64,000 nt of DNA, taken from a virus. Below are positions 20,806 through 29,027 of this stretch, piece after piece; the stretch's first letter is position 1, and each line of letters opens with the position of its first letter. Under the pieces are notes generated by a model that worked only from the letters and a program-made list of their open reading frames with translations, had not been told where the DNA came from and searched no databases. The stretch is taken from positions 1 through 64,000 of the IMG/VR virus record IMGVR_UViG_3300017971_000243, one strand, 5' to 3'. Position numbers and translations under genes: made by a program.

Positions 20806-21380
20806 CACCCACAAAGGGATACACTAAGGAAGGCCTACGCATGATCGCTATCGACGCGGTCAGAGACTGCGTAGGAGAGGACTGTCCTGTATACCAGAAA
20901 TGTCCTTATAGCAAGAATGGAAAGTGCAGCGTGGAGACTGGGTATATCAGTGCCGTTATGGACAGCTACTATGATTTGATTAAGAAGGATATGAACCAAG
21001 AACTACTCAACGCCTTCACCCTGCGCCTGCTGCCACTGTTCCATCAGCTTGTGCGCTTCCAGATATTCGCCTACAGCGTTCAGGAGGTGTGCTACGTCAC
21101 CTCCCGAGGGTTGCTAAAGATGCACCCCGTATTTAAAGAGATAAGGGAAACCATCCGCTCCATTGAGGCTACGCAGAAGTCCATTGGGTTGGAAGGAGAG
21201 TATATACGTGCTCTTGGTAACCTTAAGCAGCCAGGCATACTGCCTAGAGACCGAGAGGATGCTGAAGAGGTGCCTGGAGGTGCTAATTGGCGTGAGCAGT
21301 GGAACAAAAAGTACTTTGATCAGAACTTAGGACTGCGTGAGCCTAATGAAAGACCCACATTGAGGAGGGCGGCGAAGTGA
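20778..21380 (+). CDS. Terminase small subunit candidate
   Basis: 200 aa with AAGGAG upstream of ATG 20778. An N-terminal Cys cluster (CVGEDCPVYQKCPYSKNGKC) may bind zinc. The segment LLKMHPVFKEIRETIRSIEA with TQKSIGL resembles the helix pair of P27-type small terminases. Such proteins recognise the phage DNA and hand it to the large subunit, here 1.2 kb downstream with small genes between. Motif-based call. Confidence 0.55.
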   Translation: MRDTELYRLTPTKGYTKEGLRMIAIDAVRDCVGEDCPVYQKCPYSKNGKCSVETGYISAVMDSYYDLIKKDMNQELLNAFTLRLLPLFHQLVRFQIFAYSVQEVCYVTSRGLLKMHPVFKEIRETIRSIEATQKSIGLEGEYIRALGNLKQPGILPRDREDAEEVPGGANWREQWNKKYFDQNLGLREPNERPTLRRAAK

Positions 21381-21655
21381 TGGAGGTCAAGAAATGTGGA
21401 TGCAAGGATTGGGAAGAGAACATAAACCTTATTAATGCACCATGGACATTGCCGTTAACCATAGTAGGGAAGTATGAAGGGAAAGAGTTTGAATACTGTC
21501 CCTGGTGTGGAGGTAAGTTGTGGACTACTTATAAAGTAGAGTATGGTAATTGTAGTAGTCCAAAATGTACGTGTGGCACATCAGAGTTTAAGAAGTCTAC
21601 TGTTGGGTGTCCAGTGCATGGCATTTACGAGTGGGGGTATAAGGAGAACTACTAA
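21380..21655 (+). CDS. Cys-rich zinc-binding protein, 91 aa
   Basis: ATG 21380 overlaps the previous stop (TGATG). Eight Cys in pairs (CGCKDW, YCPWCGGKL, KCTCG, VGCPVHG) imply two zinc ribbons. No family assigned; a small packaging-module accessory by position. Confidence 0.6.
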   Translation: MEVKKCGCKDWEENINLINAPWTLPLTIVGKYEGKEFEYCPWCGGKLWTTYKVEYGNCSSPKCTCGTSEFKKSTVGCPVHGIYEWGYKENY

Positions 21656-21852
21656 TGCCACGCCGATCACATAATATAAAGCGCCGTATGGAGGGTAGGT
21701 GTATAGATTGTGGTGCTATGGCAGAGTATGGGAAGGTGAGATGTGAAAAATGCTTGGTGGAACAGAGGGTTAAAAAGAGGGCTAGCTATGATGAAAAAAA
21801 GCGCATAGCAAAGCATACAAGCAATAGAAATCTTTTAAAATTCAACAGATGA
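21655..21852 (+). CDS. Small zinc-finger protein, 65 aa
   Basis: CIDCG and CEKC motifs (RCIDCGAMAEYGKVRCEKCL) followed by a very basic tail rich in Lys/Arg. Probably nucleic-acid binding. Coupled to the previous gene by a TAATG overlap. Confidence 0.6.
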   Translation: MPRRSHNIKRRMEGRCIDCGAMAEYGKVRCEKCLVEQRVKKRASYDEKKRIAKHTSNRNLLKFNR

Positions 21853-21867
21853 GAGGGGGTAAAAATT

Positions 21868-22056
21868 ATGGCTAACAATGATTTAAACGTCAAGTTGCAG
21901 GTGACAGAGGACAATATAGAGCACATGTTGAATGGATTGGAAGAGTACAGTGGACTAGAAGTTAAGGATATAGGATTGCTGAGAAATGAGAAGGGCAAGC
22001 TGAAGGCTATAATTGTAATGTGGAGAGGGAAAGGTGCAAAATCTAAAGAAGATTAA
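21868..22056 (+). CDS. Small hypothetical protein, 62 aa
   Basis: GAGGGGG precedes ATG 21868. MANNDLNVKLQVTEDNIEHM, then an alpha/beta tail ending in Lys (GKGAKSKED). No family recognised. It overlaps the hydrolase gene by 23 nt. Confidence 0.55.
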   Translation: MANNDLNVKLQVTEDNIEHMLNGLEEYSGLEVKDIGLLRNEKGKLKAIIVMWRGKGAKSKED

Positions 22057-22597
22057 AAAATGGCTGATTAAGAACGTAGCCGACATCCGTCTCTATAAAG
22101 GTGGCGTTATACTCTTCGGCGACAGCCACTACCGTATGAAGGGGGAGGACGTGAGAGATATCCTGAACTCCTTGCAGAAGGGAGATGTGCTGTTGCGAAG
22201 GTATGATCATTATTTAGGAGGTATGCTAACACCTGGCTACTTCACCCATGCCGCTATTTATGTTGGGGATAACAGAGTGATTCACATGTTAGGTGAAGGT
22301 ATATGTAGTGAGGACATCCTTACGTTCTGCCGCTGTGACCACGTTGCTGTGCTGAGGCATGTTGGTGCCCACTATCCTCGATACCAAGCTGTAAAGAAGG
22401 CATTCGCATTTCTGGAAAAACATGTACAGTATGATTACGAGTTTGAGAGTGAAGATGAAGAGTTTTACTGTACTGAGTTTGTATGGGAATGTTATGGCAG
22501 ACCTCCCGATCTCTACTTTGATAAATATATACTGCCTGATGACTTCTTAGCTTCGGTTAGCATATTTGAATTGGTAATAAGGAGACCTTCTCCATGA
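22034..22597 (+). CDS. YiiX-like permuted NlpC/P60 hydrolase
   Basis: 187 aa from GTG 22034. Papain-like fold with the order of catalytic residues permuted: His72 (GYFTHAAIYVG) comes first and Cys146 (EEFYCTEFVWECY) later, as in YiiX/YebB-type amidases. GDVLLRRYDHY (about 50-60) is the typical lead-in strand. Candidate substrates are peptidoglycan peptides or lipid/peptide amides; a lysis role is possible but there is no signal peptide. It sits immediately before the large terminase. Confidence 0.7.
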   Translation: MQNLKKIKKWLIKNVADIRLYKGGVILFGDSHYRMKGEDVRDILNSLQKGDVLLRRYDHYLGGMLTPGYFTHAAIYVGDNRVIHMLGEGICSEDILTFCRCDHVAVLRHVGAHYPRYQAVKKAFAFLEKHVQYDYEFESEDEEFYCTEFVWECYGRPPDLYFDKYILPDDFLASVSIFELVIRRPSP

Positions 22598-24468
22598 CAG
22601 TAAAAAGAGCGAGTAGAATCAAAGCAGCAGATCACGAAGTGGTAACATATCAGGATGGAGCCGAAGGGTGTATTCGCTTCTGTGAGGATCATGTAAGGGT
22701 TCCTATTTTCATAGACAAAATGGAGTACTGGTGCCCCCTAAGTGATCTACCTGACACACCTAATCCCAAGACTAAGCGTTCCTACAAAGAGATGTGGGAA
22801 AGGCAGAAGGATATATTAAGGGAATGTCTAGCGATGGATGAGGAAGGTTATTTCCTCTACAGGCAGATAGTGTTTTGTTGGATGAGAGGTGAAGGTAAAT
22901 CACTAATAGTCTGCCTTATAATAATCTGGAAGTTTATGGCATTCTCCCGCCAGAAGATCATGCTAGGGGCTAATAGTAGAGACCAAGTTAAGTTCGTTCA
23001 TTATGATATTATACGGGATATCATTCTCCACAGCCCATCGTTGTTAGCACTAATTGGTAAGAATAATATCCAAGAAAAAGAAATCAGATTGAAGGAAGAC
23101 CCTGACGATCCTAAGAGTAAGGACATAGATTGTATCATCCGCAGCGTTGGTACCTTTACTGGTATACTTTCTAATATAACAGCCTACTCATTCAGTGAAA
23201 TGTTTGATATGAAGAATCCAAGGTTCTATGTACAGCTAGATGGTAGTATTAGAAATATACCTAATGCGTTTGGCTTAATCGACTCAACCGTGTCAGATAA
23301 GACCCATGTACTCTATAATTTATATAAAGAATGGAAAGCAGGAAACCTGCGAAATGTCTACTTCAGCTATAGGTGCTCGAGAAGTGCAGATTCGGAAGAT
23401 TATTGGAACCCTCTTATGGATGAGGATCAACTTAATGACTATAAAGTCAAATTTCCTTTTGGAGAGTTTGAGAGATATTTTCAGAACCTCTGGGAGGCTG
23501 GAACTGTACGGGTTTTTACAGATGAAATGATTGAGGAAATGGGTTACATCGGTGTAGATAATGGATTTTTAAATCATGATGAAATACAAACGGCTATTAG
23601 AAGAAAGTATGAGTTGATTGCTAGAGCGGAGGATACTGCTGGTAAAGGATTTAACGAAGGGGCGGCAGCTGATTGGGAAAGAGTAGCTCTTATAGATAGT
23701 AAGTTTAGAAAGGTAGAGTCCCTTTTCACCCTTGAAGGTCCTTTTGTAGATAGTCCACCTTCGGTTTCTACGTTGCAGTTCCTTTCTGATATTTTTGATA
23801 CTGATTGGGCTTTACTTACTGGACTTGACATGGCAGATCCTACTGCTGTGCATGGACAAGCTCGCACCATTTTCTGTGCTGTGCTTAAGGGACTGGCAGG
23901 AAGCCGCAGTAATCCTTTCCATGAAACTATTGAAATACCAGATATGAAGTATATCTACATATTGATATTCCTGACAAGTATTCAGAATCAAGATATCAAT
24001 ATTGTTAAACGTCTAATGGACGAAATGGATACAGAATATGATGGAATTGATGCATTCTGCAGCGAGCGCTACGGGTCCTGGGATATGGTTCAGTGGTGCG
24101 AGGATCGAGATATTTTCTTCGAACCTATCTTTCCTAATTACGACCGACAACGGGAAGCATTTAAAGAGTTTTATAATGTTGCCCGTGAGGGTAGATTTAA
24201 ATGCCCACCAATCCATGTGGTCGGAAGTAAACGGGTCGATGTTTTACGTGAAGAGCTGTCAGTCTTTGATCATGATCCCATTAAGCGATGGTTCGGAAGT
24301 CCAGAAAAGACTGAAAAGGGAGGAATACAGGACGATTCCGTGTATAGTGTGGGATGGTGTTTATACGGAGGTCGTATGCTCGGACCTGACTCTTTTAGAA
24401 TCAGAAAGTCAATGACTAGCTTTGGAACATTCATTCAAGGCACAGGAATCGTAGGGGATTATACTTGA
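22594..24468 (+). CDS. Terminase large subunit
   Basis: Packaging motor and nuclease, 624 aa. Walker A-like IVFCWMRGEGKSLIVCL (about 93-109), a Walker B-type strand ending in SFSEMFDM (about 205-212), and a C-terminal nuclease half opening with WALLTGLDMADPTAV (first acidic residue) with later acidic positions at GIDAFCSER and GGIQDDSVYS. It cuts and pumps concatemeric DNA through the portal encoded next. ATGA overlap with the hydrolase gene upstream. Confidence 0.88.
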   Translation: MTVKRASRIKAADHEVVTYQDGAEGCIRFCEDHVRVPIFIDKMEYWCPLSDLPDTPNPKTKRSYKEMWERQKDILRECLAMDEEGYFLYRQIVFCWMRGEGKSLIVCLIIIWKFMAFSRQKIMLGANSRDQVKFVHYDIIRDIILHSPSLLALIGKNNIQEKEIRLKEDPDDPKSKDIDCIIRSVGTFTGILSNITAYSFSEMFDMKNPRFYVQLDGSIRNIPNAFGLIDSTVSDKTHVLYNLYKEWKAGNLRNVYFSYRCSRSADSEDYWNPLMDEDQLNDYKVKFPFGEFERYFQNLWEAGTVRVFTDEMIEEMGYIGVDNGFLNHDEIQTAIRRKYELIARAEDTAGKGFNEGAAADWERVALIDSKFRKVESLFTLEGPFVDSPPSVSTLQFLSDIFDTDWALLTGLDMADPTAVHGQARTIFCAVLKGLAGSRSNPFHETIEIPDMKYIYILIFLTSIQNQDINIVKRLMDEMDTEYDGIDAFCSERYGSWDMVQWCEDRDIFFEPIFPNYDRQREAFKEFYNVAREGRFKCPPIHVVGSKRVDVLREELSVFDHDPIKRWFGSPEKTEKGGIQDDSVYSVGWCLYGGRMLGPDSFRIRKSMTSFGTFIQGTGIVGDYT

Positions 24469-24504
24469 TTTTCCGCCTTTCTTTTTGGGAAAGCAAAAAA
24501 TAGT

Positions 24505-24534
24505 TTGACAACCCGCCCCCAGGTGTGTTATATA
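24505..24534 (+). promoter_or_regulatory. Right-arm promoter, TTGACA-18-TATATA
   Basis: -35 TTGACA (24505-24510), 18-bp spacer ending AGGTGTGT, -10 TATATA (24529-24534), in the 115-bp gap between terminase and portal. It matches the promoter at 20232-20261 in -35, spacer length and the GGTGTGY ending, so head genes can be transcribed separately. Confidence 0.7.
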
Positions 24535-24583
24535 TTTGGCAATTTGTTCTCTTAATACCATCTTGTAGATGAGGAATCAAAAA

Positions 24584-26161
24584 ATGACAGTGGAGTTGAG
24601 TAGAGATGAGATAGCGGAGAGAATACAAGAAATTCCAGATGACGTTTTAAGGCACATCACCTTCAGTATGCCCTGGCAATCACTAGCTGAAGGGTACTCT
24701 GGAGCAACCGATGAAGATGGATTCCCTATCATTCCTGATGCAGGGAAAAAGGAAGATCCAACCGAAGTAAGGAAGCGACTACAGACGGTCTGCTTCCAGA
24801 AAGCTCATCAAAATCCCCACATTAATACTGCAATAAGAGGTCTAGCTGGCCGTGTTACTGGCATGGGCTTCGAGGTCTCTTCAGGAATACCTGAAATTCA
24901 GCAAGCCATTGACGAAATTTGGTATGATCCCCGCAACCGTCTTTATTATTTCCTTTATAAGTACTACGTGAGGCATTTGATAGAAGGTGAACTATTCTTA
25001 TGTCTTACTTTACACAAAGATGGCTTTGTAGAAGTAGATTTTGTGGATCCCTCTGTGGTTAGCAGCAGTGGAGGGGACGGAAGTGGAGTAATCAATCATC
25101 CTACTAAGCCTACAATGCCTCTGATGTACAATATCCGCTACGATAGCAATAATATGCAACAGATACCCTCGATTTTCTGTGCTTACTACCCAGAACTGTT
25201 ATCGTTAGCCGCAGAATCCGAGCTTTACGACCCAAAATTGCAATCGAATAGCAAATCTAGGGCTAGAACTTTCACTAAATTCAAGAGTTATAATAAATTT
25301 ATTGTAGTGCTTGAGAAAGGATTTGTTACGAAAAGAGCGATATCCTACCTAAGAACTACGCTTGAGTGGATAAATCACTACGAAAACCTTAAAAAGTATG
25401 AAATAGACCATAAAAAGTCATCTGGGGCTTATTTATGGATATTCAAAATAACTGAGCCAAAGAGTTTCAAACTTTGGCTATCTTTATCTGATGATGACCG
25501 TCGTAAGACGGGTATCATGGCAAAAAAGACCCCAGGATCGTCATTGGTGCTTCCCCCTGGCATGGAGGTAGAGGTTAAGAATCCTGTACTTTCTAATATT
25601 AGGGAGCAGGATACGGATATTCTTGAAATGGTTGGGAGCGGACTCAACGAGCCCGAGGATATTCTCTCCTCCAAATCTCGGAGCCCTTATGCTAGTATAA
25701 GGGCTTCGAGAGGTCCAATGTCAGACCGTGTAAGTGATGAGGTTGTGCTGTTCGATCGCTGGTTTATTCATGACTTTTGGGGTTCCATATTCTACCTTAA
25801 ATCCGTAGTTTCTGATTTCCCTTCTATATTTAAAGTAAAGGAAGCTGTGGGATTTAATGAAGATAAAAGTCCGATTGTGAAAAAGGTGGATAGGAAACCT
25901 CAAGAACTCATCAAAGTTTCCTATCCCATTAGCGAAGTAATAGACCTAGAGGGCCGTGCTAAAGCATTGTTAGGGGTTAAACATGGTCCTGTGAGTGAGC
26001 AACTAGGTATACCTAATGAAGAGGTAGCACGAAGGATGGGTGTGGGTAACTACCATAAAGCTAGATTGAAAAAGGCTACAGAGGATGAGATGTATCCCGA
26101 GCTTATTTACAATGTAGATGCTGAAGCTACCCAGGAAGACTTAGAAGGAGGAGGAGCATGA
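24584..26161 (+). CDS. Portal protein
   Basis: 525 aa from ATG 24584 (GAGGA upstream); the ATG at 24569 lacks a site. Placed between large terminase and protease. The N-terminal RKRLQTVCFQKAHQNPHINT, AIRGLAGRVTGMGFEV and a clip/stem-like C-terminal half fit portal proteins of siphoviruses. It forms the dodecameric DNA gate at one capsid vertex, docking terminase and later the neck. The fold assignment relies on order and length more than on a single motif. Confidence 0.8.
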   Translation: MTVELSRDEIAERIQEIPDDVLRHITFSMPWQSLAEGYSGATDEDGFPIIPDAGKKEDPTEVRKRLQTVCFQKAHQNPHINTAIRGLAGRVTGMGFEVSSGIPEIQQAIDEIWYDPRNRLYYFLYKYYVRHLIEGELFLCLTLHKDGFVEVDFVDPSVVSSSGGDGSGVINHPTKPTMPLMYNIRYDSNNMQQIPSIFCAYYPELLSLAAESELYDPKLQSNSKSRARTFTKFKSYNKFIVVLEKGFVTKRAISYLRTTLEWINHYENLKKYEIDHKKSSGAYLWIFKITEPKSFKLWLSLSDDDRRKTGIMAKKTPGSSLVLPPGMEVEVKNPVLSNIREQDTDILEMVGSGLNEPEDILSSKSRSPYASIRASRGPMSDRVSDEVVLFDRWFIHDFWGSIFYLKSVVSDFPSIFKVKEAVGFNEDKSPIVKKVDRKPQELIKVSYPISEVIDLEGRAKALLGVKHGPVSEQLGIPNEEVARRMGVGNYHKARLKKATEDEMYPELIYNVDAEATQEDLEGGGA

Positions 26162-26583
26162 TAGATGAAAAAGTAGCCAGAAAGCTCGTACAGAGAATCG
26201 CTATGTCCTATCTTGGCACTTTTTATATTTGGGGAGGAGACGATCCCTCAGGATTTGACTGTAGCGGTCTTGCTATCGAGTGCTTAAAATCTGTGGGAAT
26301 TCTTCCTAGATCGGGTGACTGGACAGCTCATATTCTAGCTAAAAGATTTGTTACTACTGAAGGACCTAGACCAGGAGATCTTGTTTTCTGGGCTAACGAG
26401 AATGCCCATGTCGTACATGTTGAGATATATATTGGTAATGGGCTGTCTGTTGGCGCTTCTGGCGGAGGTAGTAAAACTAAAACTGTAAAAGATGCAATCA
26501 AACATAATGCCTTTATTAAAGTAAGACCTGTAGCCTCTCGTGGCGGAGAGGTTTTTTATTGCAACCCTTATATAGAGGTATGA
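26158..26583 (+). CDS. NlpC/P60 peptidase
   Basis: 141 aa with the classical order: catalytic Cys35 (GFDCSGLAIE), His87 (HVVHVEIYIGNG) and PGDLVFW between. Members cut the D-Glu to diaminopimelate bond of peptidoglycan stem peptides. It has no signal peptide. Its place between portal and protease genes is unusual, since such domains normally sit at the tail tip; it may be a virion-associated wall hydrolase or endolysin. Confidence 0.8.
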   Translation: MIDEKVARKLVQRIAMSYLGTFYIWGGDDPSGFDCSGLAIECLKSVGILPRSGDWTAHILAKRFVTTEGPRPGDLVFWANENAHVVHVEIYIGNGLSVGASGGGSKTKTVKDAIKHNAFIKVRPVASRGGEVFYCNPYIEV

Positions 26584-26584
26584 G

Positions 26585-27055
26585 ATGCCTTGGACAGCGG
26601 CAGATGCCAAAAGGTTTAAAAAGGGCTTGACTTCAGCTCAGGCAGCTCAATGGGCTAAAATAGCTAATGGTGTACTGAGATCATGCCAGAGTCAGGGTAG
26701 TAGTGATTGTGAGGGAAAAGCAATAAGGATAGCGAATAGTAAATTTAGTGATGAAAGTTTTGAGCTTGAAGCCTTGGTAGAAATGGGATCTACTTGGAAA
26801 CAGGTAGATTTACTTTTGCATGATTCATTTTTTGGTCTCCAGCAGCAGAAAGCCGGAGGCTCTAATGCAGGTAAATATAAAACAGGACCTTTTTGTGGTC
26901 CTTCAGGAGGAGCACCTAAGGGCACCTATCCTGTAAATACAAAGGCAAGGGCTATAGCGGCCTTGGCGTATGCTCGTCACGCACCTAATCCTTCTGGTAT
27001 TCGAAGATGCGTGTGTCGTCATTGGCCAAGTTTACCAGCTTGCAAAAGGAGCTAA
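26585..27055 (+). CDS. Phage protein with MPWTAADAK and Cys-rich C-terminal domains
   Basis: 156 aa. Residues 1-55 (MPWTAADAKRFKKGLTSAQA, IANGVLRSCQSQG, EGKAIRIANSKF) are a motif-rich domain common in phage capsid-module proteins, reminiscent of ChaB. After a linker, residues ~95-156 (GKYKTGPFCGPSGGAPKGTY, then RHAPNPSGIRRCVCRHWP) form a second recurrent phage domain. Probably a two-domain fusion; function unknown. It ends 2 nt before the protease start. Confidence 0.65.
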   Translation: MPWTAADAKRFKKGLTSAQAAQWAKIANGVLRSCQSQGSSDCEGKAIRIANSKFSDESFELEALVEMGSTWKQVDLLLHDSFFGLQQQKAGGSNAGKYKTGPFCGPSGGAPKGTYPVNTKARAIAALAYARHAPNPSGIRRCVCRHWPSLPACKRS

Positions 27056-27057
27056 AA

Positions 27058-28260
27058 ATGAGTGAGAAACAAGTACCGAAAGGAGCACTACGTTTTGTAG
27101 ATGAGGGACATGGATGCCAAGCATTCGTGGACTTCGGGGAAGGTGAAGAAGGACAGCCTAAATTGAGTATGGTTGGGTACTCAGGCAAGATTATTAAAGG
27201 TCATTGGTACTGGGGGGACCTTGCCATTGACTTGCAAGGCATGAAATTCGAGGAATCCCGCTATCCTATCCTTGAAAATCATGATACCAGTCGTAAGGTT
27301 GCCTTTATGGGTAAACCTATTGTGAATGAGGAAGGACAGCTCGTAGCCCCTGAAAACAGCAAGCTGTTGGATACTGAAGCTGCTGATGAGTTCATTAAAT
27401 TATCAAAACAGGGATTTCCTTACCAGTCTAGTATTAGTGCCAAGCCGCTCGTGGTAGAGAAGCTGGATGAAGGTGCGAAGGCAGAGGTTAATGGGTTCTC
27501 CATGAAAGGACCAGCTACTATCTGGAGGCAGTCAAAGTTTCGAGAGATGTCTGTTTGTGTGTTTGGATGGGATAATAAGACTAGTGCTTCGGCTTTCAGC
27601 AAGGAGCCTATCGATATTGATTACGAAGAGAAAGTAATCAACGCTGAGGATGACCTCAGTGATAACCAAAAACCTGTTTTAAAGAGAAGGGAGGTGAAAG
27701 AGATAATGGATATTAAGGAACTCCAAGAGAAGTATCCAGAAATTTATGATGCTGCTCTTAAACTTGGCAGGGAGGCAGCCGAGAAGGAATTCTCTAAAGA
27801 GAAGACCGTTTTGGAAGCCAAACTGGAGACGATGCAGAAGGACAATGAGTCTATGAGTGAGAAAGTTCTTGAGCTGGAGAAGAAAGATGCAATCCGGACT
27901 GAGAATGAGCTCAAAGCCGAAGGTTCTAAAATATGGCTTGATAAGTTGTCTGACAGCAAGATTCCCGAACGTTATTACGATAAAGTTCAGCCCCATGTTT
28001 CCTACAGCAAGTTTGTGGAGGATGGGGTACTGAATGTCGAAAAGTTTGGGGAAGCCATCGACGCTGAGATTAAAGATTGGGAAGACAGGGGCATGACTGA
28101 ACAGGTCCTGGGCTCTGGCTTCACCAAAAAGGAAGTCGAGGATGGCTCTTCTGAGGGATCGGAAGAGGAGACCAAGAACGATATGGCTATAGCAGAGAAA
28201 TTGGTCCATCTTGCTGGGCATCAAACCAAATCGGACTTGGAGAAGAAAGCTCAAACTTAA
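27058..28260 (+). CDS. Prohead protease fused to scaffold
   Basis: 400 aa from ATG 27058 with AAGGAG upstream. The N-terminal ~190 residues resemble HK97-type (S78) proteases: His in LENHDTSRKV and Ser in YQSSISAKP are the likely catalytic pair, followed by FREMSVCVFGWDNKTSA. From about 217 on there is a coiled-coil Glu/Lys-rich scaffold region. The enzyme would process capsid and scaffold proteins during head maturation. It precedes the decoration and capsid genes as in lambda (C, Nu3, D, E). Confidence 0.75.
   Translation: MSEKQVPKGALRFVDEGHGCQAFVDFGEGEEGQPKLSMVGYSGKIIKGHWYWGDLAIDLQGMKFEESRYPILENHDTSRKVAFMGKPIVNEEGQLVAPENSKLLDTEAADEFIKLSKQGFPYQSSISAKPLVVEKLDEGAKAEVNGFSMKGPATIWRQSKFREMSVCVFGWDNKTSASAFSKEPIDIDYEEKVINAEDDLSDNQKPVLKRREVKEIMDIKELQEKYPEIYDAALKLGREAAEKEFSKEKTVLEAKLETMQKDNESMSEKVLELEKKDAIRTENELKAEGSKIWLDKLSDSKIPERYYDKVQPHVSYSKFVEDGVLNVEKFGEAIDAEIKDWEDRGMTEQVLGSGFTKKEVEDGSSEGSEEETKNDMAIAEKLVHLAGHQTKSDLEKKAQT
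27706..28260 (+). CDS. Nested scaffold protein (internal start)
   Basis: An in-frame ATG at 27706 (residue 217 of the protease) is preceded by GGGAGGTGAAAGAGATA, a better ribosome site than most genes here. It would make a 184-aa protein (MDIKELQEKYPEIYDAALKL...) consisting only of the scaffold coiled coil, as lambda Nu3 is made within C. Its presence is inferred from the site and the domain boundary. Confidence 0.6.
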   Translation: MDIKELQEKYPEIYDAALKLGREAAEKEFSKEKTVLEAKLETMQKDNESMSEKVLELEKKDAIRTENELKAEGSKIWLDKLSDSKIPERYYDKVQPHVSYSKFVEDGVLNVEKFGEAIDAEIKDWEDRGMTEQVLGSGFTKKEVEDGSSEGSEEETKNDMAIAEKLVHLAGHQTKSDLEKKAQT

Positions 28261-28304
28261 ACCTTTAACCCTTTGAAGCCTATTAAGATAGGAGGTGAAA
28301 CTGT

Positions 28305-29000
28305 ATGGTAGATATAGCTCGAGGAGGCGATATCCCTCATGTACTTCATGGTACGCAGAAGGATTATAAACGCCTATATTATTCAGACCACATGGCAGCT
28401 CTTCGTGTTCCTGTCACCCTTCAGGCTGGTTATGGCTTGATTGAACAAGGTACCACCTTGGCAAAGAACCTGTCGGCTGCTGGTGGGAAGGCAAAACTTT
28501 TGCCTTACGCTCCTACTACCTTCCCAGCGGACGTTGATAATGCGCGGGCTTATTTGGTTGCTAATAGTGGAACTACTGATAAGTTCGTGTATGTTACCTT
28601 GGACGATAGTTATAAGTTCCAGGTAGGCGACGATGTTATCATCAATGACAACACCACCGCTGCGGAGAACAAGGGAGCGATCACGGCTATCGATCGTACT
28701 TCTGATCCACATCGTGCAAAGATCACTTTCACGACTGCTATTGGAGGTACTGCTTTTACAACCGCCCGAAGAGCCTACATCATTGTCGAAGCTGGCACGA
28801 GTGGTAATAATTACTCAGATTGTGTCGGTATTTTGGAGAAAACTGTGGATACAGGCACTGGTGTTACGGCTAAAGGTGCTGTTGCAACCCTTATACTTGG
28901 TAATTGCGTTCTGTACACAGGATGTCTTACCAACTTGGATGCCGCTGCTATTGCCGACATTAGCTCTGCTACTTTCGGCCAATACACATACATCCGTTAA
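28305..29000 (+). CDS. Head decoration (gpD-like) protein
   Basis: 231 aa with AGGAGGTG upstream. It sits between protease-scaffold and capsid genes, the lambda D position. Rich in Ala/Thr/Gly and beta strands (FVYVTLDDSYKFQVGDDVII), ending TFGQYTYIR. About twice the length of lambda gpD, so it may add a fibre or second domain. Decoration proteins bind the outside of expanded capsids and stabilise them. Confidence 0.6.
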   Translation: MVDIARGGDIPHVLHGTQKDYKRLYYSDHMAALRVPVTLQAGYGLIEQGTTLAKNLSAAGGKAKLLPYAPTTFPADVDNARAYLVANSGTTDKFVYVTLDDSYKFQVGDDVIINDNTTAAENKGAITAIDRTSDPHRAKITFTTAIGGTAFTTARRAYIIVEAGTSGNNYSDCVGILEKTVDTGTGVTAKGAVATLILGNCVLYTGCLTNLDAAAIADISSATFGQYTYIR

Positions 29001-29027
29001 TTCCACGATGGAAGGAGGTGAAACCAT

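Noticed and set aside
24469-24504. Terminator after the large terminase
   Set aside because: CTTTC...GAAAG can form only a 5-bp stem with a T-run inside the loop, too weak to call.
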